From Phoronis australis (lineage: Eukaryota > Phoronida > Phoronidae), in NCBI GenBank assembly GCA_002633005.1, contig NMRA01000138.1:349566-413565 (forward strand): a stretch of DNA of 64,000 nucleotides. Direction: 5' to 3'. The notes below the pieces were generated by a model. It was not told where the DNA came from. It saw only the letters and a list, made by a program, of their open reading frames with translations, and searched no databases. A program made the position numbers and the translations under genes. Positions 43,890-57,035 of the stretch are shown here, one piece after another; within the stretch, counting starts at the first letter, position 1, and each line of letters begins with the position of its first letter.

Positions 43890-46807
43890 TTGGACTGCAA
43901 CATGTGCCCCAATTTATTACGGGTCGTAATAAATCGTGGCCATCAAACTATATCATTGTATGATATTATTACAAGACAAAATTCTAAACAAAAACAAGTA
44001 AAATTGCTAATCAGATTATTTATTGCAACAGTCAAGCATTTTTGTCAGACCCGGGCAATATCCACATTCTTAATTGGAACAAATGAAGCAGCACACGTTG
44101 TTTACACAATTGAACAGTGTATTTAGCAAACACCGTAATGACTAATTATCACTCCATCGGTATCCACAAGTCTTGTTCAAAATGTACCCATTCTGTGTAT
44201 TCGACTTTCATAACCGATATTCAAACATCTTAAATTCTCGTACTGATACTGTTACATCATGAATTTGAGAACAAGAATATTCAAAATTATCAAACTAATC
44301 ACGATTCAAAACGTACTTGCAATCTTACATTAGAAATATATTTCAATTGTAAAAACGATATAAATTTGAAACAAAAATGAACACGCACCACCGTGCATGA
44401 AAAGTGGACACGAAGATCGATTTCAGCTGTTTCTAAGGCGTTCATTGCATTGCAGTTGATAATGTTTGAGTTACTTACTGTATGCTTCGCACAAAATAAA
44501 ATAGTTTATTCTCCAACCTATCAAGTGGTTGGGGTGAGGAATATAACACTGTTTAAGGAGGACACTATAACTACTGTTCGTTCGCACCGTTCGCAAGATA
44601 TTGAGGAGCAACTAAAATGAAACCTTTTAGCACTTGGACGTGTGAAGCGACCCTACAACCTAACTTTTGTTGTAATCTTTAAAGATACTGACTATTTGTT
44701 TTTTTACCATTTTCGATTTTGAATGGTTTTGAATTGACACTAGAAAAGAGCTTTTCATGAATTTTATTTTTTCACACACAAATACGTTAAAGTCATTGGT
44801 ATTTGATTTTCAAAGTTTCAAACTTTTGTGGGGGAAACTAATAAAAATTATCGCGATTATTGTTGGACAATGCAAGGGCACGCGGCTTGGGGGATTTTTG
44901 TTGTACCAGGATCAAAGATCGTGATTCCTTTCCATGTACAGCGTGCAAAACAGGTTTAATTTGAATTTTAACCGTCTTATTCGCCAAAGTCGAATGATGG
45001 AAATTTTAAACAATCAAATACGCATTTTCGTGTTTTTGCAACTTTTTAATTCTAAAGTTTATTTATTTTCACATTTTGCACAGCCATTAAAGCAGCAACA
45101 TATGCATAGTTTAATACAAAATATCACATTTAAGGAGACAAAGGCGTGAAATATTCACATCCTAAACTTTTAAAGGTGGCTACGATCATTTTCGGATTCT
45201 TTGAAGGGATATCTATTTTGATCGACCCAGCCGTCGGGGAAACGTGTTCGCGTTTGACATTGGTCAACTGTTGTACTACACGAATGATAAATATCCAAGC
45301 AATTTGTTAGGAAATCGTTACTAGGTATAATATAATATATTATAAATTCACCAATGTTACTGTTTGGCATGGATATCGATTAGTAGTAAGCCCTACATTT
45401 GTATTTACATGGCCACCGGAGCAACAGTACATTCCAAACGCAAAGGTATTCGCAGAAGACTTCTGATGTGAAATGCTTATGCTTTTGTTGCAAACATTTG
45501 AAAACAGTTTAAGGACAGTCTCATGTACACACCTCAGGAACGTTGACAAAATTAGGATTAGCACAATATTTCAGTTGTGGAATAAGGAGCTGTCTAAAGT
45601 CCTTCTCTCAAACTGCACATGTGGTTCCAGTATCCGAAAATACTTACTACATAAAATCTTATTTTCGACACCCTTTCTTTATATTCTTTTCGCCTTTCTT
45701 GCCAAAAGCGATTTTTTAACAGTATTTGACGCTTCTCTGTGAGCGTATGATTACCGGCTGTCATCGGTTATTTCCGTACCCACATTTCCGGCTCATCAGT
45801 TCAGGAACTTGTCCTGAACGCCGCCATTTTTTCCTTGTAACTGAATGTGCTATGGCTTGCTCGAAAAGTCTTCATTATTTTGTTTTATTAGTAATACCTC
45901 GTGATTCGTTTGCATATGTAGTGTATTTATAGTTTGTAGTAAGTGGTCGTTGAATTTTTTTAGAATGTTACGCGTACTTAGTATGTTAAAATAGCATTGG
46001 TGTTAAGTTCCTTACGTAGGCCGGTCGAACCTAGGAACCAATATGGGTCGAACCAATTTTTTTCGGTTTTATTTTTTTCCTCGTTTTGAAAAAGTACTTT
46101 GCTATCTTCGGAAAGGTTGTACATTCTACACAGTAAAATCGAAAAAGTATCAAAATCGGGGTAAGCAGTGTAAAGTTATTGCAAGTTTTGTGGCGAAATT
46201 TGGGTCACTTTGTTTGGATCGCGTCGGCCATATTGGAGGACAGCGGGATAAGTTACGAGTTTAAAACTTTGTGTAAGTTGTTTTCGCCAACAAATTACGG
46301 TGTAATTTATTTAGACATATCTTTACTTACTATTCTGCACGATTTAACAGTGTTCACCAAATTTCAGCCTCGCAGTTGTTACTCATTAAGTGATAAATGT
46401 GCTCACAATTTCCGTTGGACTTCGTATCATTTCTGGCGGCACCGACAACATGGCGACTTTTGCTGAACTGAAAGGCATGTTCAATCGGCTACTTTGTAAT
46501 TTGTGAAGATTTAACGTTGATACATTTCGACAAAAGTTGCTACAAAAAAGAAACTTTGTTCAATTTTCGTGTTTTTTGTGCAAATATATAAGATATATTC
46601 GAATTATTTTACTGTTAATTTCCCATTCAGGTGATCTTACACTAAGCTAAAAAAATAGTTGAAATAATTTTGAAATGGTTTTTTGTTTGACTGTCAACTG
46701 CTGTTCAAGACTTGATTCGGTGTCACAAAATGATTCATATTTTTCTAAATTTTAAGTCTCAATTGCTTTCAAGTCATGTTTTGTAACTTATTGCTTCTTA
46801 ATTCAGG
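43890..46807. other. No feature recognised before the assembly gap
   Basis: This is AT-rich DNA with only short chance frames on both strands. No splice-bounded exon, RNA gene or repeat was identified. Confidence 0.5.
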
Positions 46808-46831
46808 NNNNNNNNNNNNNNNNNNNNNNNN
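46808..46831. other. Assembly gap (24 N)
   Basis: A run of 24 N joins AATTCAGG to GGGGTCTG. The true length is unknown. Confidence 1.
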
Positions 46832-47699
46832 GGGGTCTGTTCGGAGATATATTCCAAGTATTCTTCCGTGAAATACAGACAGGAGAACCTAGATCTGTGT
46901 TTTTTAGACTTGTGATTTTTTTAGTTCTAAACACACAAAACGCTTGTTATCCCGGCTAGTGGCTCGGAACCCGACCAGGCTCGTCGCGGCCGCCGGGACT
47001 GACACGAACATAAACCAGCTTGAGTTGGAAACTAAACCTCCAGTCACGAAAAGACTATAATAGTGAGCCAAAAAAAATAATGTGCACGTAATTATTTATG
47101 TGAATTAGCCACGAAACTGAAAATCTACTTACTTGTCGGGGCCGCGAAGTCGGGTTCCCCTTCCACAGACCGTCAGGGCAAAGGTTGTAAGGTAACAATG
47201 ATTTAAATAATGTATTTGTATTTCTAAATAAAGATTTCATAACATGTGACCATAGCATATTAAATCAGGCAATTGTTTCACAACAGCTTTCTGTCAGCAA
47301 ACACTGAATTAGCATGGGCTCACACGGCCACGGTGCCCGGTCAATTACCTTTATTGCCGGCATCAAAAGCCGGTAACGCAGTGGTTTATTCATTGCTGGC
47401 TTCTCAACATTTGCACTCACGAATACTGCAAAGGCATTACAAATTGTATCTAATGAGGCAGACTTTGTTTCAGTTTTATATAAGCATTGGTTAGGATGGG
47501 AATAATTCATTTTGAAACAGACTCGCCCGGCGCCAATCCTGACTTAGTCAAGAGCTCATCCGACGAAGACTTCACGGGTCGGATCGTTAGGTTTCACAGG
47601 TTCATCAGTTCGAACCGGAATACACCGATCAAGAAATACTAGAGAGTCGCCGTGAACATGCACAGGCAACGGAACGTATGGATAGTTCTTTGCTAAGCC

Positions 47700-47928
47700 G
47701 GAATACGCCAGAGAAATCACTGTCGACGAAATGCCGGCCACAGACACGGAGATGTTTCACGGCCTCATACTTGCTATTAACAGCGTATTTTTTCAATCTT
47801 CACCACCGCGAGCCACTTCCTAAGCATTCCGGGCTCTCGGGGAAGTCGAAAAAAAAACGATATACCCGCTTTTTTCGCAGCTTCGTAGTTCGGACAAGTG
47901 GTAACGATGCACCGCAATATAGCGGCAT
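47700..47928 (-). pseudogene. Frameshifted THAP-domain sequence
   Basis: In successive minus-strand frames one reads MPLYCGAS, CPNYEAAKKAGISFFF, LPREPGMLRKWLAVVKIE and HLRVCGRHFVDSDFSG. This is the order of a THAP DNA-binding domain: first Cys pair, hydrophobic FxxP segment, invariant Trp, then C-x2-H-F. The frame changes at least three times, once at a nine-base A/T homopolymer (47849-47857). THAP domains occur in host proteins and in P-element-type transposases. It may be a broken transposon copy, or a real gene with sequencing indels. Confidence 0.55.
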
Positions 47929-48769
47929 TCACTCAGCAGACGAACCACTGACGTCGCTGCGTCGTTTCTCACCTTCCTCACAAGTTTACGCGACACCTCT
48001 CGGCAAGGTGAGGTCAACCGTATAAGAGACGATGTGGATATAGAACGATTAAGATGGTAAAAATACTAATAAAATCGGTTGGCATTCTCCTTTAATGCTA
48101 ATTCGAAGACCATTTTGTTCAAGACAAACGAGACGAAAAGATGGTCCCAATTTAAGAGTATTGTGGAACTACTTCAACTACATGTAATTTGTAAAACCAA
48201 TTCCGTACGTTTTAATGGGTCTACCTTTTCTACGTTACCACCGGGCGTGCATGAGATATTACCCATGTCATCTGCACACAGAAGACATAAAATATACGAC
48301 GACTGGTCGACAGCAAAAATTCCCTGACAATCTGACTTTCTAATCATTCAATTGAGTCATTTAGACAGATAGTAAGTAAAAAGGGGCTAAGCACAAAAAT
48401 GGACATACAGCAACCAACATTATAATGAAAAGCGTCCGTATGCATACTCTTAATCCTAGCACATAACTCAAGATTTTCATTTAAAGATTGCAAATAAAAC
48501 GTTTAAAACATATCCATATGCCATTTTTAATTAAACAACAAAGCAACAACTTATGCCGAACACTGTAGAAAGCGTTTTCAAACTCTGGAAAAATATATAA
48601 CATTTATTTTTTCTTTTGCTTAAACACTTTCGGATGACAGTATGAACAGTGAAAATTCGATCCACAGTACAGTGGGTCTCTTCAAGGAACAGATTTGAAG
48701 TGTTTGTCTAAGAAAAAATTATTTAATGTACAATATTTAAGAAAACCTTGTTTAAGTACTTAATGAGGA

Positions 48770-49005
48770 CATGCCTCTATAATTATTAACATCATTTGGA
48801 TTTCCCTTTTACATAGTGGAATAATGGATGCCTTACACCAACATACGGGCATATATTTATGATTTAATATTTTGTTGAAGAGTGTGACAACAGGTGGCAT
48901 TGTTGATGGTTTGCTCAATTTGATAAGCTCTCCTGGGATGCCGTCATTTTTTGTTCTTATGAGGTTAAGTACATGGTTCACTTCCTTGGTTCTAATTGGA
49001 ACCAT
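48770..49005 (-). pseudogene. Reverse transcriptase fragment of a second LINE
   Basis: The minus-strand frame reads KNDGIPGELIKLSKPSTMPP, then LFNKILNHKYMPVCW and ASIIPLCK. This is the N-terminal part of a LINE reverse transcriptase (DGIP.E..K, LFN.IL, P..W, I.PL.K). It is a short piece with no adjoining domain in frame. Confidence 0.65.
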
Positions 49006-49099
49006 TTACTTAGGTTATCAGTACAAGTAGCACAGAAAATACCACGGTTCTTATTTTTCAATTTGATATAACAACCAAGAAGGTCAACTGACCAAAGTG

Positions 49100-51010
49100 A
49101 GCCGCCCCCATTGTCCTAATAACAACACGGCCTCATTTGCTTTGGCCACGTAAATGGCGCTAACAACCTATCTATCTCTCTAGCAACACTCAAAGACAAG
49201 TATTCTGAAGTGGCACATTTTACAAAATTAAAAGTGCAACGGTGAGATGTGCATGTACAAGAGTCTAGTGTGAGGGTGCAGGGCAATGTGCACGAGGTGC
49301 CATGATGACTAACACGAGACGAGGGCTCTCTGGAAGTGATCCAGAGAGGCAACACCAAGGACGTGGGCAGGTGGGTTGTTCCAAAAGACTTTTGTAGAAG
49401 GAAAGAAGGAGTTTTGCAGGTATGCAGTGCGACACTGAGGAATCATGAAGTACATATTGTGTCATCTACGTGTAGGAGTACTAATGAATTGATACAAATA
49501 GGTAAGGAGAATGGCTATGGTCTGATGGACAATTTTATAGATTATAGAAAGTTTGGAGAAGTGGCGGCGGAATTCGAGGTTTTGCCAGTTTAATGATTCA
49601 ATCAGTTCGTTGGCTGAATAAGTATTGTCATATCTACTCAGGCTAAATATTGCAGCTCGTCGCTGCACCATTTCGATCTTGTGAGTGAGAGCTTTTGCAT
49701 GAGGTGAGCATACTGAGCAGTACTCAAGTTTTGTCGGAGTAGAGCGGCATAAGCTATTTCCTTAAATTTCTGAGGAGTGTGTCGAATGGTTCGTCTAAGA
49801 AATCCAAGGGTTTTACTGGCGGAAGCAACAGTTGTATTAATGTGAGAATTCCATGTGAGATCGTTGGAGATAGTAATGCCAAGGTATTTGGCCTCAGACA
49901 GAGGTAACAGGAGTGAGCTATGGAGAAACTTGTCTTGGAGGATAGGTTTATTTTTCCGATGCACGCGAAGAACATTGCACTTCGATGTATTGAACTGCAT
50001 GCCCCACACTGATTCCCAATCAGCAAGTTTATTGATATCCTGTTGGAGTGAGAAGCAGGGTCTTCGTGGTTTCTGATGGAACGGTAAAGTATGCAGTCAT
50101 CTTCAGAAAGGCGGGTGTTGGAAGAAATGTTTTCATAAAGAGAAGAAAGAGGATTGATCTAAGGACAGACCTCTGAGGAAGCTTAGAGAGTACAGGGGAG
50201 GTGTCGGATGACCCACCCTCTACCACAACAGACTGAGTTTTATTGTTAAGAAAGGAGGTAATCCAATATTGTTTGTGAGGCCGTGGACCCCAAAGAAATC
50301 AATTTTGTTTACAAGTCTAGAATGAGGTACTTTGTCGAAAGCTTTACTAAAATCCATAATCATGACATCGGACTGTATGCCCGAATCCATATTGAGAAAG
50401 AGGTCGTTTGTGAAAGTGCGAAGTTGAGACTCACATGATATGTTTGGCCTGAAGCCGTGTTACCATTTGCAAATGATATTGATGTTTTTAAGGTGTTTCA
50501 TAAGATGACTCACGATGATGTGTTAAAGAATCTTGCAACATATACAAGTAAGGGAGAAAGGTATGTAATTTTCTGCTTTGTGTCTATTTCCTTTTTTGAA
50601 AACTGTTGCGACATTGGCGTAGAGCCATCTGCTGGAACCACACCAGATGATAGAGAGGCATTAAAGATGTCGGTCAGTAAGGGAGCTATTGGGTCTGATA
50701 GTCCCCGAAGAACTATAGGGAAGATATAGTCTGGACCAGGGGATTTGTGTGGTTTCTGCAGAGTGGAAAGGAGTTTTTCAACTCCATTGATGTCAATGAT
50801 AGGGTCTGGGATGGTTTCATGAGGACTTTCTCCTAGGTATGGACTTATAGAACTGCCTTCAGCAGTGAAGACTGACCAAAATTGATTATTGACAATTTTT
50901 GCCTCATCAGATGGTGAGCCGGCCGGTGTGTTTGCAACGGGGCCAACTGGGAAAGTTCTCGCTTGAGACTTTTGACAAATATGTAAAGAGGCGCTTGGGA
51001 TCACCCTTGT
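49100..51010 (-). mobile_element. Decayed non-LTR retrotransposon (LINE) ORF2
   Basis: Pieces on the minus strand are in RT order. Pre-RT: NNQFWSVFTAEG and KSPGPDYIFPIVLR (50510-51004). Motif A: MDFSKAFDKVPHSRLVNKI (about 50300-50370). A GSSDTSPVLSKLPQRSVLRS block (about 50160-50220) comes next. The C-terminal part is WGMQFNTSKCNVLRVHR, KYLGITISNDLTWNSHI and KTLGFLRRTIR (49638-50009). Stops and frameshifts separate the pieces. The 3' flank 49100-49640 is probably the rest of the element. The layout resembles Jockey/CR1-type elements; the clade is not assigned. Confidence 0.8.
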
Positions 51011-51164
51011 CTTAAGGGTAGGTAATGCTATTACCGTATTTCCAATGTGATTTCCTGGTAAGGTTGCATTTAAGTCAATCGTAACTACGAACCATCAAAA
51101 CCTCGAAAATGTGTGCATACTAAATCTGTTTTATTTGGTGTCGTATTTTTAAAGTATTTTGATT

Positions 51165-52480
51165 CTACGGCATAAGAAGGTAATTTTCAGTTAAAAAACA
51201 AAAAACGATTGCCGACGTAACAACACGGTGGCAGTTCAACCCGGCACCACAGGAGAATTTACTCAGGGAAAGGATATTGCAACCACACGCCAATTCAAAA
51301 TGGATGTTTTGTGTCGAACAAGAATCATCGTCGGCAGACGCACTACTTTGGCTTGGATGCTCGTTCGGAAACTTTCCCAAATAGAAAATCACGGACAATT
51401 CAACTGAGTCTCTTCAAATCTTAAAATATGATATCAGAAAAAAGCCGCTGTTTCTCAAGCCTGTTGGAGTGTGAGGTCACCCTAAATGGTTCAAATTTCA
51501 AAACAATTAAGGAATAGGTTACTTACAGAGTGAAATTTGCGTTCTTCCCCCCTTCTAATGTCATCACCAATTTACGTCTCCTTTTCATTACCACAAAATC
51601 CTTTCGTGGGGGAAACTACTACCAGTCGCGATCGGATACCTGAAAGCCTCCTTACCGCTACATGAAGCTTTCACGGTTAACGTGATCCTTAACTTCAAAG
51701 TGTGAGCTGTTCTATTTTTTTAATAGTTGGGAATGATATGACTATTTCATAGTGTTCCTCGTGCAATAATCGGGCAAGCACGTAAATCCTTTTCTCTCTA
51801 CCCGTCCAGACGGATTTTAATAAAAATGTATACTCACGAAAACTACACAACGACGAAGCTGAACACGCTTACTTACAAAGACATAGTTCCGTAATTTTTC
51901 TGTCTTAGGAACTTTTAATTAATTACTGGTGTTAAATAAAGACAATGCTAACGTCATTGGTCGAAGTTCGATGCAAGGAGAGCTCTCCGGACGGTTTGTG
52001 GCATCCCTAAACATATCCTCACTTCACGGTTCGGGCATATGTCGCCTACATGATAAAACAACATCGAACGTAACAAATTTATTTGGATTGACTTTTGTTT
52101 GAAAATATACTGAAAACCACATACTTCAACTGAATCAGACTTGCGATTCAACATGGTCTTTTTAATATTTTTATCCTTTACATTCACCATAAACTTAAAA
52201 CCAATTCCATCACCCACTTGAATTCACTTGGCTACATGATAACCTTCCCTCTATTGCGATATATGCTGCTCTTACGACAAGGTCACGACTTATCTTTGTC
52301 AGTTGATTTGCATAAATTGCTTAGTTATGACGGTTCGCCGAAAGACAAGTAACCGTATTATGCACTAGTTTCGCGGAAGCTTTAATTCCGATTGACCTGT
52401 TCTTAAAATTGTAGAAAAACAACCATGTCGACGGATAGCCCACGAGATTGTATTTCTCCTACAGGAATTTGTCCTCGTTC
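51165..52480. other. No feature recognised
   Basis: This is unique-looking AT-rich DNA with only short chance frames. No splice-bounded coding segment was seen. Confidence 0.5.
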
Positions 52481-52533
52481 CACCCAAGATCACACTCCTT
52501 CTAATCAAACCTTGCTTACCCGATGCAAGTGTA

Positions 52534-52564
52534 GTATACGATTATTTACACAATAATCGTATAC
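52534..52564. repeat. Perfect 13-bp hairpin
   Basis: GTATACGATTATT (52534-52546) and AATAATCGTATAC (52552-52564) are perfectly complementary around a five-base loop (TACAC). Confidence 0.85.
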
Positions 52565-52854
52565 GGTAATCGAAGCAACACTGTTTGCATGTACTTATAT
52601 ATCATGAATGATAGTACTTCGGCCGCGCCTTGCTTTACATGCTCATCGTATCAAAAAAATAACGGTGTACGCATATCACTAGCAGATTTACGAAATCGTG
52701 AGAGAGCCCAACCACAATTTTCGAACGGGATCCCTTTCCATTCCTTCTGAATTCGCTTATGCGTATAGATGGCGAGTTACTTGTAGCCCTATATTGAAGC
52801 GAATGTACATATTGCATCATATTAGTACATGCAGCGTGTGTCTCTCATGAAAAC

Positions 52855-53015
52855 GTAGGACATTTTAAGAATAATTTCTAACATCGTTTTAGAGAACTGT
52901 GCATAAACATAGTATCCGAGAGTGAATACGATTAGCTATTCCTGAGATACGATGTTCCGAAGCTGGCCAAAATTGTGCATTTTCCTAGGGCCCTGCATAA
53001 CCTTGCTCTACCTTC
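52855..53015 (-). repeat. Dispersed repeat family A, copy 7
   Basis: This inverted copy contains GAGAACTGTGCATAAACATAG, GAGATACGATGTTCCGAAG and CATTTTCCTAGGGCCCTGCAT. Confidence 0.75.
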
Positions 53016-53019
53016 GGTT

Positions 53020-56000
53020 CATAGTAAACTCCTATATCCTCAACCACGACTATATGCGCCTGAGTAGTGACAGTGATATGATCTCAACTTTTGTTGAACA
53101 GTACAAAGCAAGGCATTATTTAGCGATGAAGTCACTAATGTTCTTCGACAGATCTTGCATGAATTCCTAAAGGCAATTAGACTACGGCGGATGCGATTGT
53201 TTTTGATTGCAATTTAATCGAGTTTGACGAGACGTAAAATTCATTTAATCTAAGATCTATTTACTTGATTGAATAGGACTGTGAAAGGTGTTTCGCTTCA
53301 GATTGACTGAATCACGAGCTGTCAAGTAATAAATCGCAATTTTAGATTAAAATGTAACCAGTGATTTTTTGGAATTTTTACCTTTTGATTCTGAAAAATA
53401 CAAGTACGTTGCCTTATTTCATGATATCAATCTCGTCTGAGACTTCCTACAGAATGATCGTTGTTTATTTCAAACAACACGTTTTATTATTTTATTGCAT
53501 TGCAGAGTATTGCATTGGATAGCTTTCTATTTGACTTGGCCTTGGCCACGATCCTATGTAAAGATGAATGAGTTTGCATTTTATGAGACAGGCCCACAGT
53601 CAGCACCGATCTCTATCTTAGGCCAGAATGTTTGCCCGCCTAATTCCAAGGTAATACCCATCTCGCGACATTCGTAATTGCGTTGCCCAAAGACAACAAC
53701 TGAATAAATGTTTTCTTAGTTGGGCTTTCACTGCAGTTTAAAGACATTTCTTTTCATTAGTGGCAGTTATCTTGTAGTTAGTCTTCTTTAGGATGTTCGT
53801 TCGTAACAAAAGAATATGGATGGTTCATTCTAACTCACATTTCCATATTAATCCGCGTTATGTAGACGATCCGATTTAATTAGTTCGATTTTTTGCAGTC
53901 TGACACAATTTACAAGGAGCACGTTGTTAAATCCATTCTCTACACGCGTTTCTGGAAAGTGCTTCTTGGAAACTCTTCTTTGTTTGAGTATTCAGTGAAA
54001 GAAACCCATTAAGGCGATGCTAATAAGTGAAAGTGTGACATAAATAACCGAAAGATCAATTAATCGTTTACATTAAAAGACGATTTTATTCCGCTGAGTT
54101 GTTACGACACCGATTGGCTAAAAATAAGACACGGTTGAACTGAACGTCACTGGCCCACACAAACACGAATCGGGCAGTGTAATCTATGAGAACCTGGATG
54201 AGCATGCGCGATGTGTGTTCAGAAGAATGTGTTTCGAATGATACGTTATTGAACAATACAATGCTAAAGCCTGTCATTAATAGACGACTCCACCGTCACG
54301 CAAAAATTCCGACTACGAGAATAAAAAACAAGAACCCACAGCACATAGACAACTTTCAGATCCATGAATTTCAATTGACGTTATCGCAGTTCTAAAGTCT
54401 ACCACTTCACAACTCTCTCGTAACAGGAGATCACGCGACCAACTTCCAACGCATTTTAGAATTTCATGAATAATAGAGTTAGGAACAATCAACACGTGCC
54501 CATGGCCCCCTTGGCCCTCCTCTAAAGCCAACACTGGTGCCTTCTGTAAAAAACCAACGTTTGATTGAGACTCAAACTGGTAAAAATAGTCTCATCTTGT
54601 TCAGTTATAAATAATGTCTAAGCTTGAAAAGAAATGTTATGGATTTAGATGTGGCCCATAAGTTTTTGTACGTGGTCGCAGTAATGGAATGGCTGAGCTC
54701 TTGCCAGCAACTTGATTCACAAATATTCGCCACCTCCTCCCAGACACCTGCTCAAAATACAATGAACTCGTGCAAAATGTGTAACTAGCGAGGTCGATAA
54801 ATAAATAGTTATGAAATTTATTCATTCATTCCACGTGATATTACAATATGACGAGCTTGGTAGCATAATAAAAGGTAGGAGACTAACAGAAGGCTTTGGA
54901 AGCTTCTTGTAATACAACAAAACAATGCAACTAAAACTAAAATGATTAGACAACGAAACACCACAATGAATAAATAAACAAAAGTACTCGTAAACAATAT
55001 GCCGTATAATGTAAAGTCTTATGGCATAAACTAGTTTTTATCAGAAAAAGAAAAAGCGAAGTAACGATAGTGCAGTCAACTGTAAGGTATGGGGATTTGA
55101 AAAAAGTTCAGAGATGGCAGAGACACTAAACGATTGAAATGAGATTACTATTAGAGTTATTCAAAGACTCCTTGGGAGCAACTAAAGTGGTTTTGTGTTG
55201 TGCACACTGTGATGCAACTCGATGTCATGAACTTTTTTAGTCAGAGAATCATTAAAATGCATGGGTTTTAATTTTTTTATCTTCTTTAACTGATGACAAG
55301 TACCTTCAGTGTATAATTTAAACTAGAATCCCAAGGCTATGGTGCTAATCACATTTTAGGGCCCTTTATGGCAGTATTTGTTACACTTCGTTTAACACAA
55401 ATGTTACGGCCCAGGTAGAATACTGCTTAACTGTGCGATGTCCTTGCACTAAGGAAGGTACACCAAACTCGAGATTGCCCACAGTGTCTCCTTCTAGCCT
55501 CGGGGGATTAGGCTGTAGAACCAACTTCTAGTCACCACAACCTCGGCCCCTTCCTTTGCATCTTTAAGGACTGGAGTCCGTGACATTATTAAGTTGCGTG
55601 ATCCCAAGTCTCGATCAGCTTCTCTCCATTCATATTCAGTTTTACTTCTTACTTCTGTTTTGTTTTTGTTAAGGTTTGTTGTTATCCTGTTGTTATTGTT
55701 TATCCTTCTCCAAATCTTCTCTTTATCAGTCCCTTTCACACAGTCCCCATTTCTACTAATAATAATTCGACGAGCCCTTGTCTACATCGAAGTCACGCAC
55801 AGCCAGTGTTCTCAACTAATTGCTATTTAGGCTGTCAACCCGATCATGGTGATGACGACGACGACAACGACGACAATGGTGTTGTGGTCATGATATCTAG
55901 CGAGACATTGCGTTTTAGCGTTTGGAGCGCTAACTGTAAGTTCTAAATTTTTCCGTGTTCTGCAGTCACCCATCAGATGATTGCTCTAGGTCCGTATGAA

Positions 56001-56096
56001 GGTAATGCATGGAGGGTTATGCATCCGATTACCGTAAATTATTGAGTCGAACAGCACGTAAAAAAATCACGTGCATTCTGCACGATTTACTCTTAC
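53020..56096. other. No gene recognised; one MITE end
   Basis: Near 54490-54540 lies a GGCCCCCTTGGCCCTCC segment ending in CTAAAGCCAACACTG, which resembles the right end of the GGCGGATC-type MITEs. The rest holds only chance frames and short simple repeats (for example ACGACG at 55855). Confidence 0.5.
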
Positions 56097-56303
56097 CGTA
56101 AAGTACAAGTGCCATAACATCTAATGTTGTATTCTCATAAGGGAAACTCCGGTTTGCCGAAACTTCGCCATCGAAACTTTCCCACAAGACAGCGATATCG
56201 AAGTTATCGCTAGGCACCGAAGTAAACACCACACAGCGCAGTTCATTCGTACTCTCAAACGAATATTGAGCGTTGGATTCGAAGCTAACCAAAAATTGTC
56301 CAC
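56097..56303 (-). CDS. Candidate phase 1-1 exon of an extracellular domain
   Basis: A TTGCCAG acceptor and a G/GTAAGA donor bracket 207 bases open in one frame, with a split Gly at each end. The peptide includes LRCVVFTSVPSDNFDIAVLW, whose Cys-to-Trp spacing could suit an Ig-like fold, and two N-glycosylation sites (NRS, NTT). Symmetric phase-1 exons are typical of shuffled extracellular domains. No partner exon was found, and the domain assignment is a guess. Confidence 0.4.
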
Positions 56304-56913
56304 CTGGCAATTATCAGTGTTTATTAAAATGATCAGTGCCTTCGGCAGACGTTTATTTTCTATCGGGATGTCTCATTAGGTGCTTTCCCATCAGAGGCAA
56401 AACTTCGCTTTTACCAAAGTTTCAGTAAGTGGAAAAGGTTAACTCTTTATCTGCAAGCGAAACTTTTGCTGAAAATAGTAGGATTTAAAAGCGAAGGTTC
56501 GGTACTGAGCGAAACTTCGGTGTAGTGGGAACGAGTAGCGAAGCTTCGCTGAAGTTATTGGTAGAGGTGATGTTTCGCTTGCAGTTTATCTACGGGATTT
56601 AACCTTTTCCACTTACCAAAACTTCGCTAACGCGAAGTATCGCCTGTGGTGGGAAAGCACTGTTATTCTCAGTGGCGGATCTAGGATATCACAAGGGGGC
56701 CCCAACATTTTGTCTGTAAACATTTGCGTCCAGCACGATTGTAGATGCACATAGCACCGAATGGGAGGAGGTCGGGAGGGGGGTTTGCAAAACCCCCTCC
56801 CGTCCAGGAAAGTTTTCTTTTTTTCCTCTAAAAATCAAGCATTTTCCTTGATTCCTGAAGTATTATCCAAGAAAAAAAGGCCCTGTAATAAAAAGAAGAA
56901 ACAAAAAAAAAAC

Positions 56914-56935
56914 CACACACACACACACACACACA
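56914..56935. repeat. CA dinucleotide repeat
   Basis: About eleven CA units lie just left of the tRNA-like segment, as expected for the tail side of a minus-strand SINE. Confidence 0.9.
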
Positions 56936-56963
56936 GAGAACGTGTCTAACTTGAAAAACTGCA

Positions 56964-57035
56964 ATTACCACGGACTCGACTTCACGACCTGACAGACAGA
57001 GCGCGCGTGCTTTACCACTGCACCACCACGACTTC
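56964..57035 (-). repeat. tRNA-like sequence, SINE head or tRNA pseudogene
   Basis: The minus strand reads GTGGTGGTGCAGTGGTAAAG (A-box region with a GTGC/GCAC D-stem). About 35 bases on comes GAAGTCGAGTCC (B box). Acceptor pairing is poor, and a TG repeat follows on the same strand. Confidence 0.5.

Noticed and set aside
45731-45755. Minus-strand ATG-ACA-GCC-G/GTAATC as the missing first HDC exon
   Set aside because: The phase fits but it would give only MTA before the Gly and lacks the conserved EYRxRG; any genome offers many such sites.
54637-54825. Minus frame with LRPRTKTYG resembling a retroelement tail
   Set aside because: Too short, and no other retroelement motif adjoins it.
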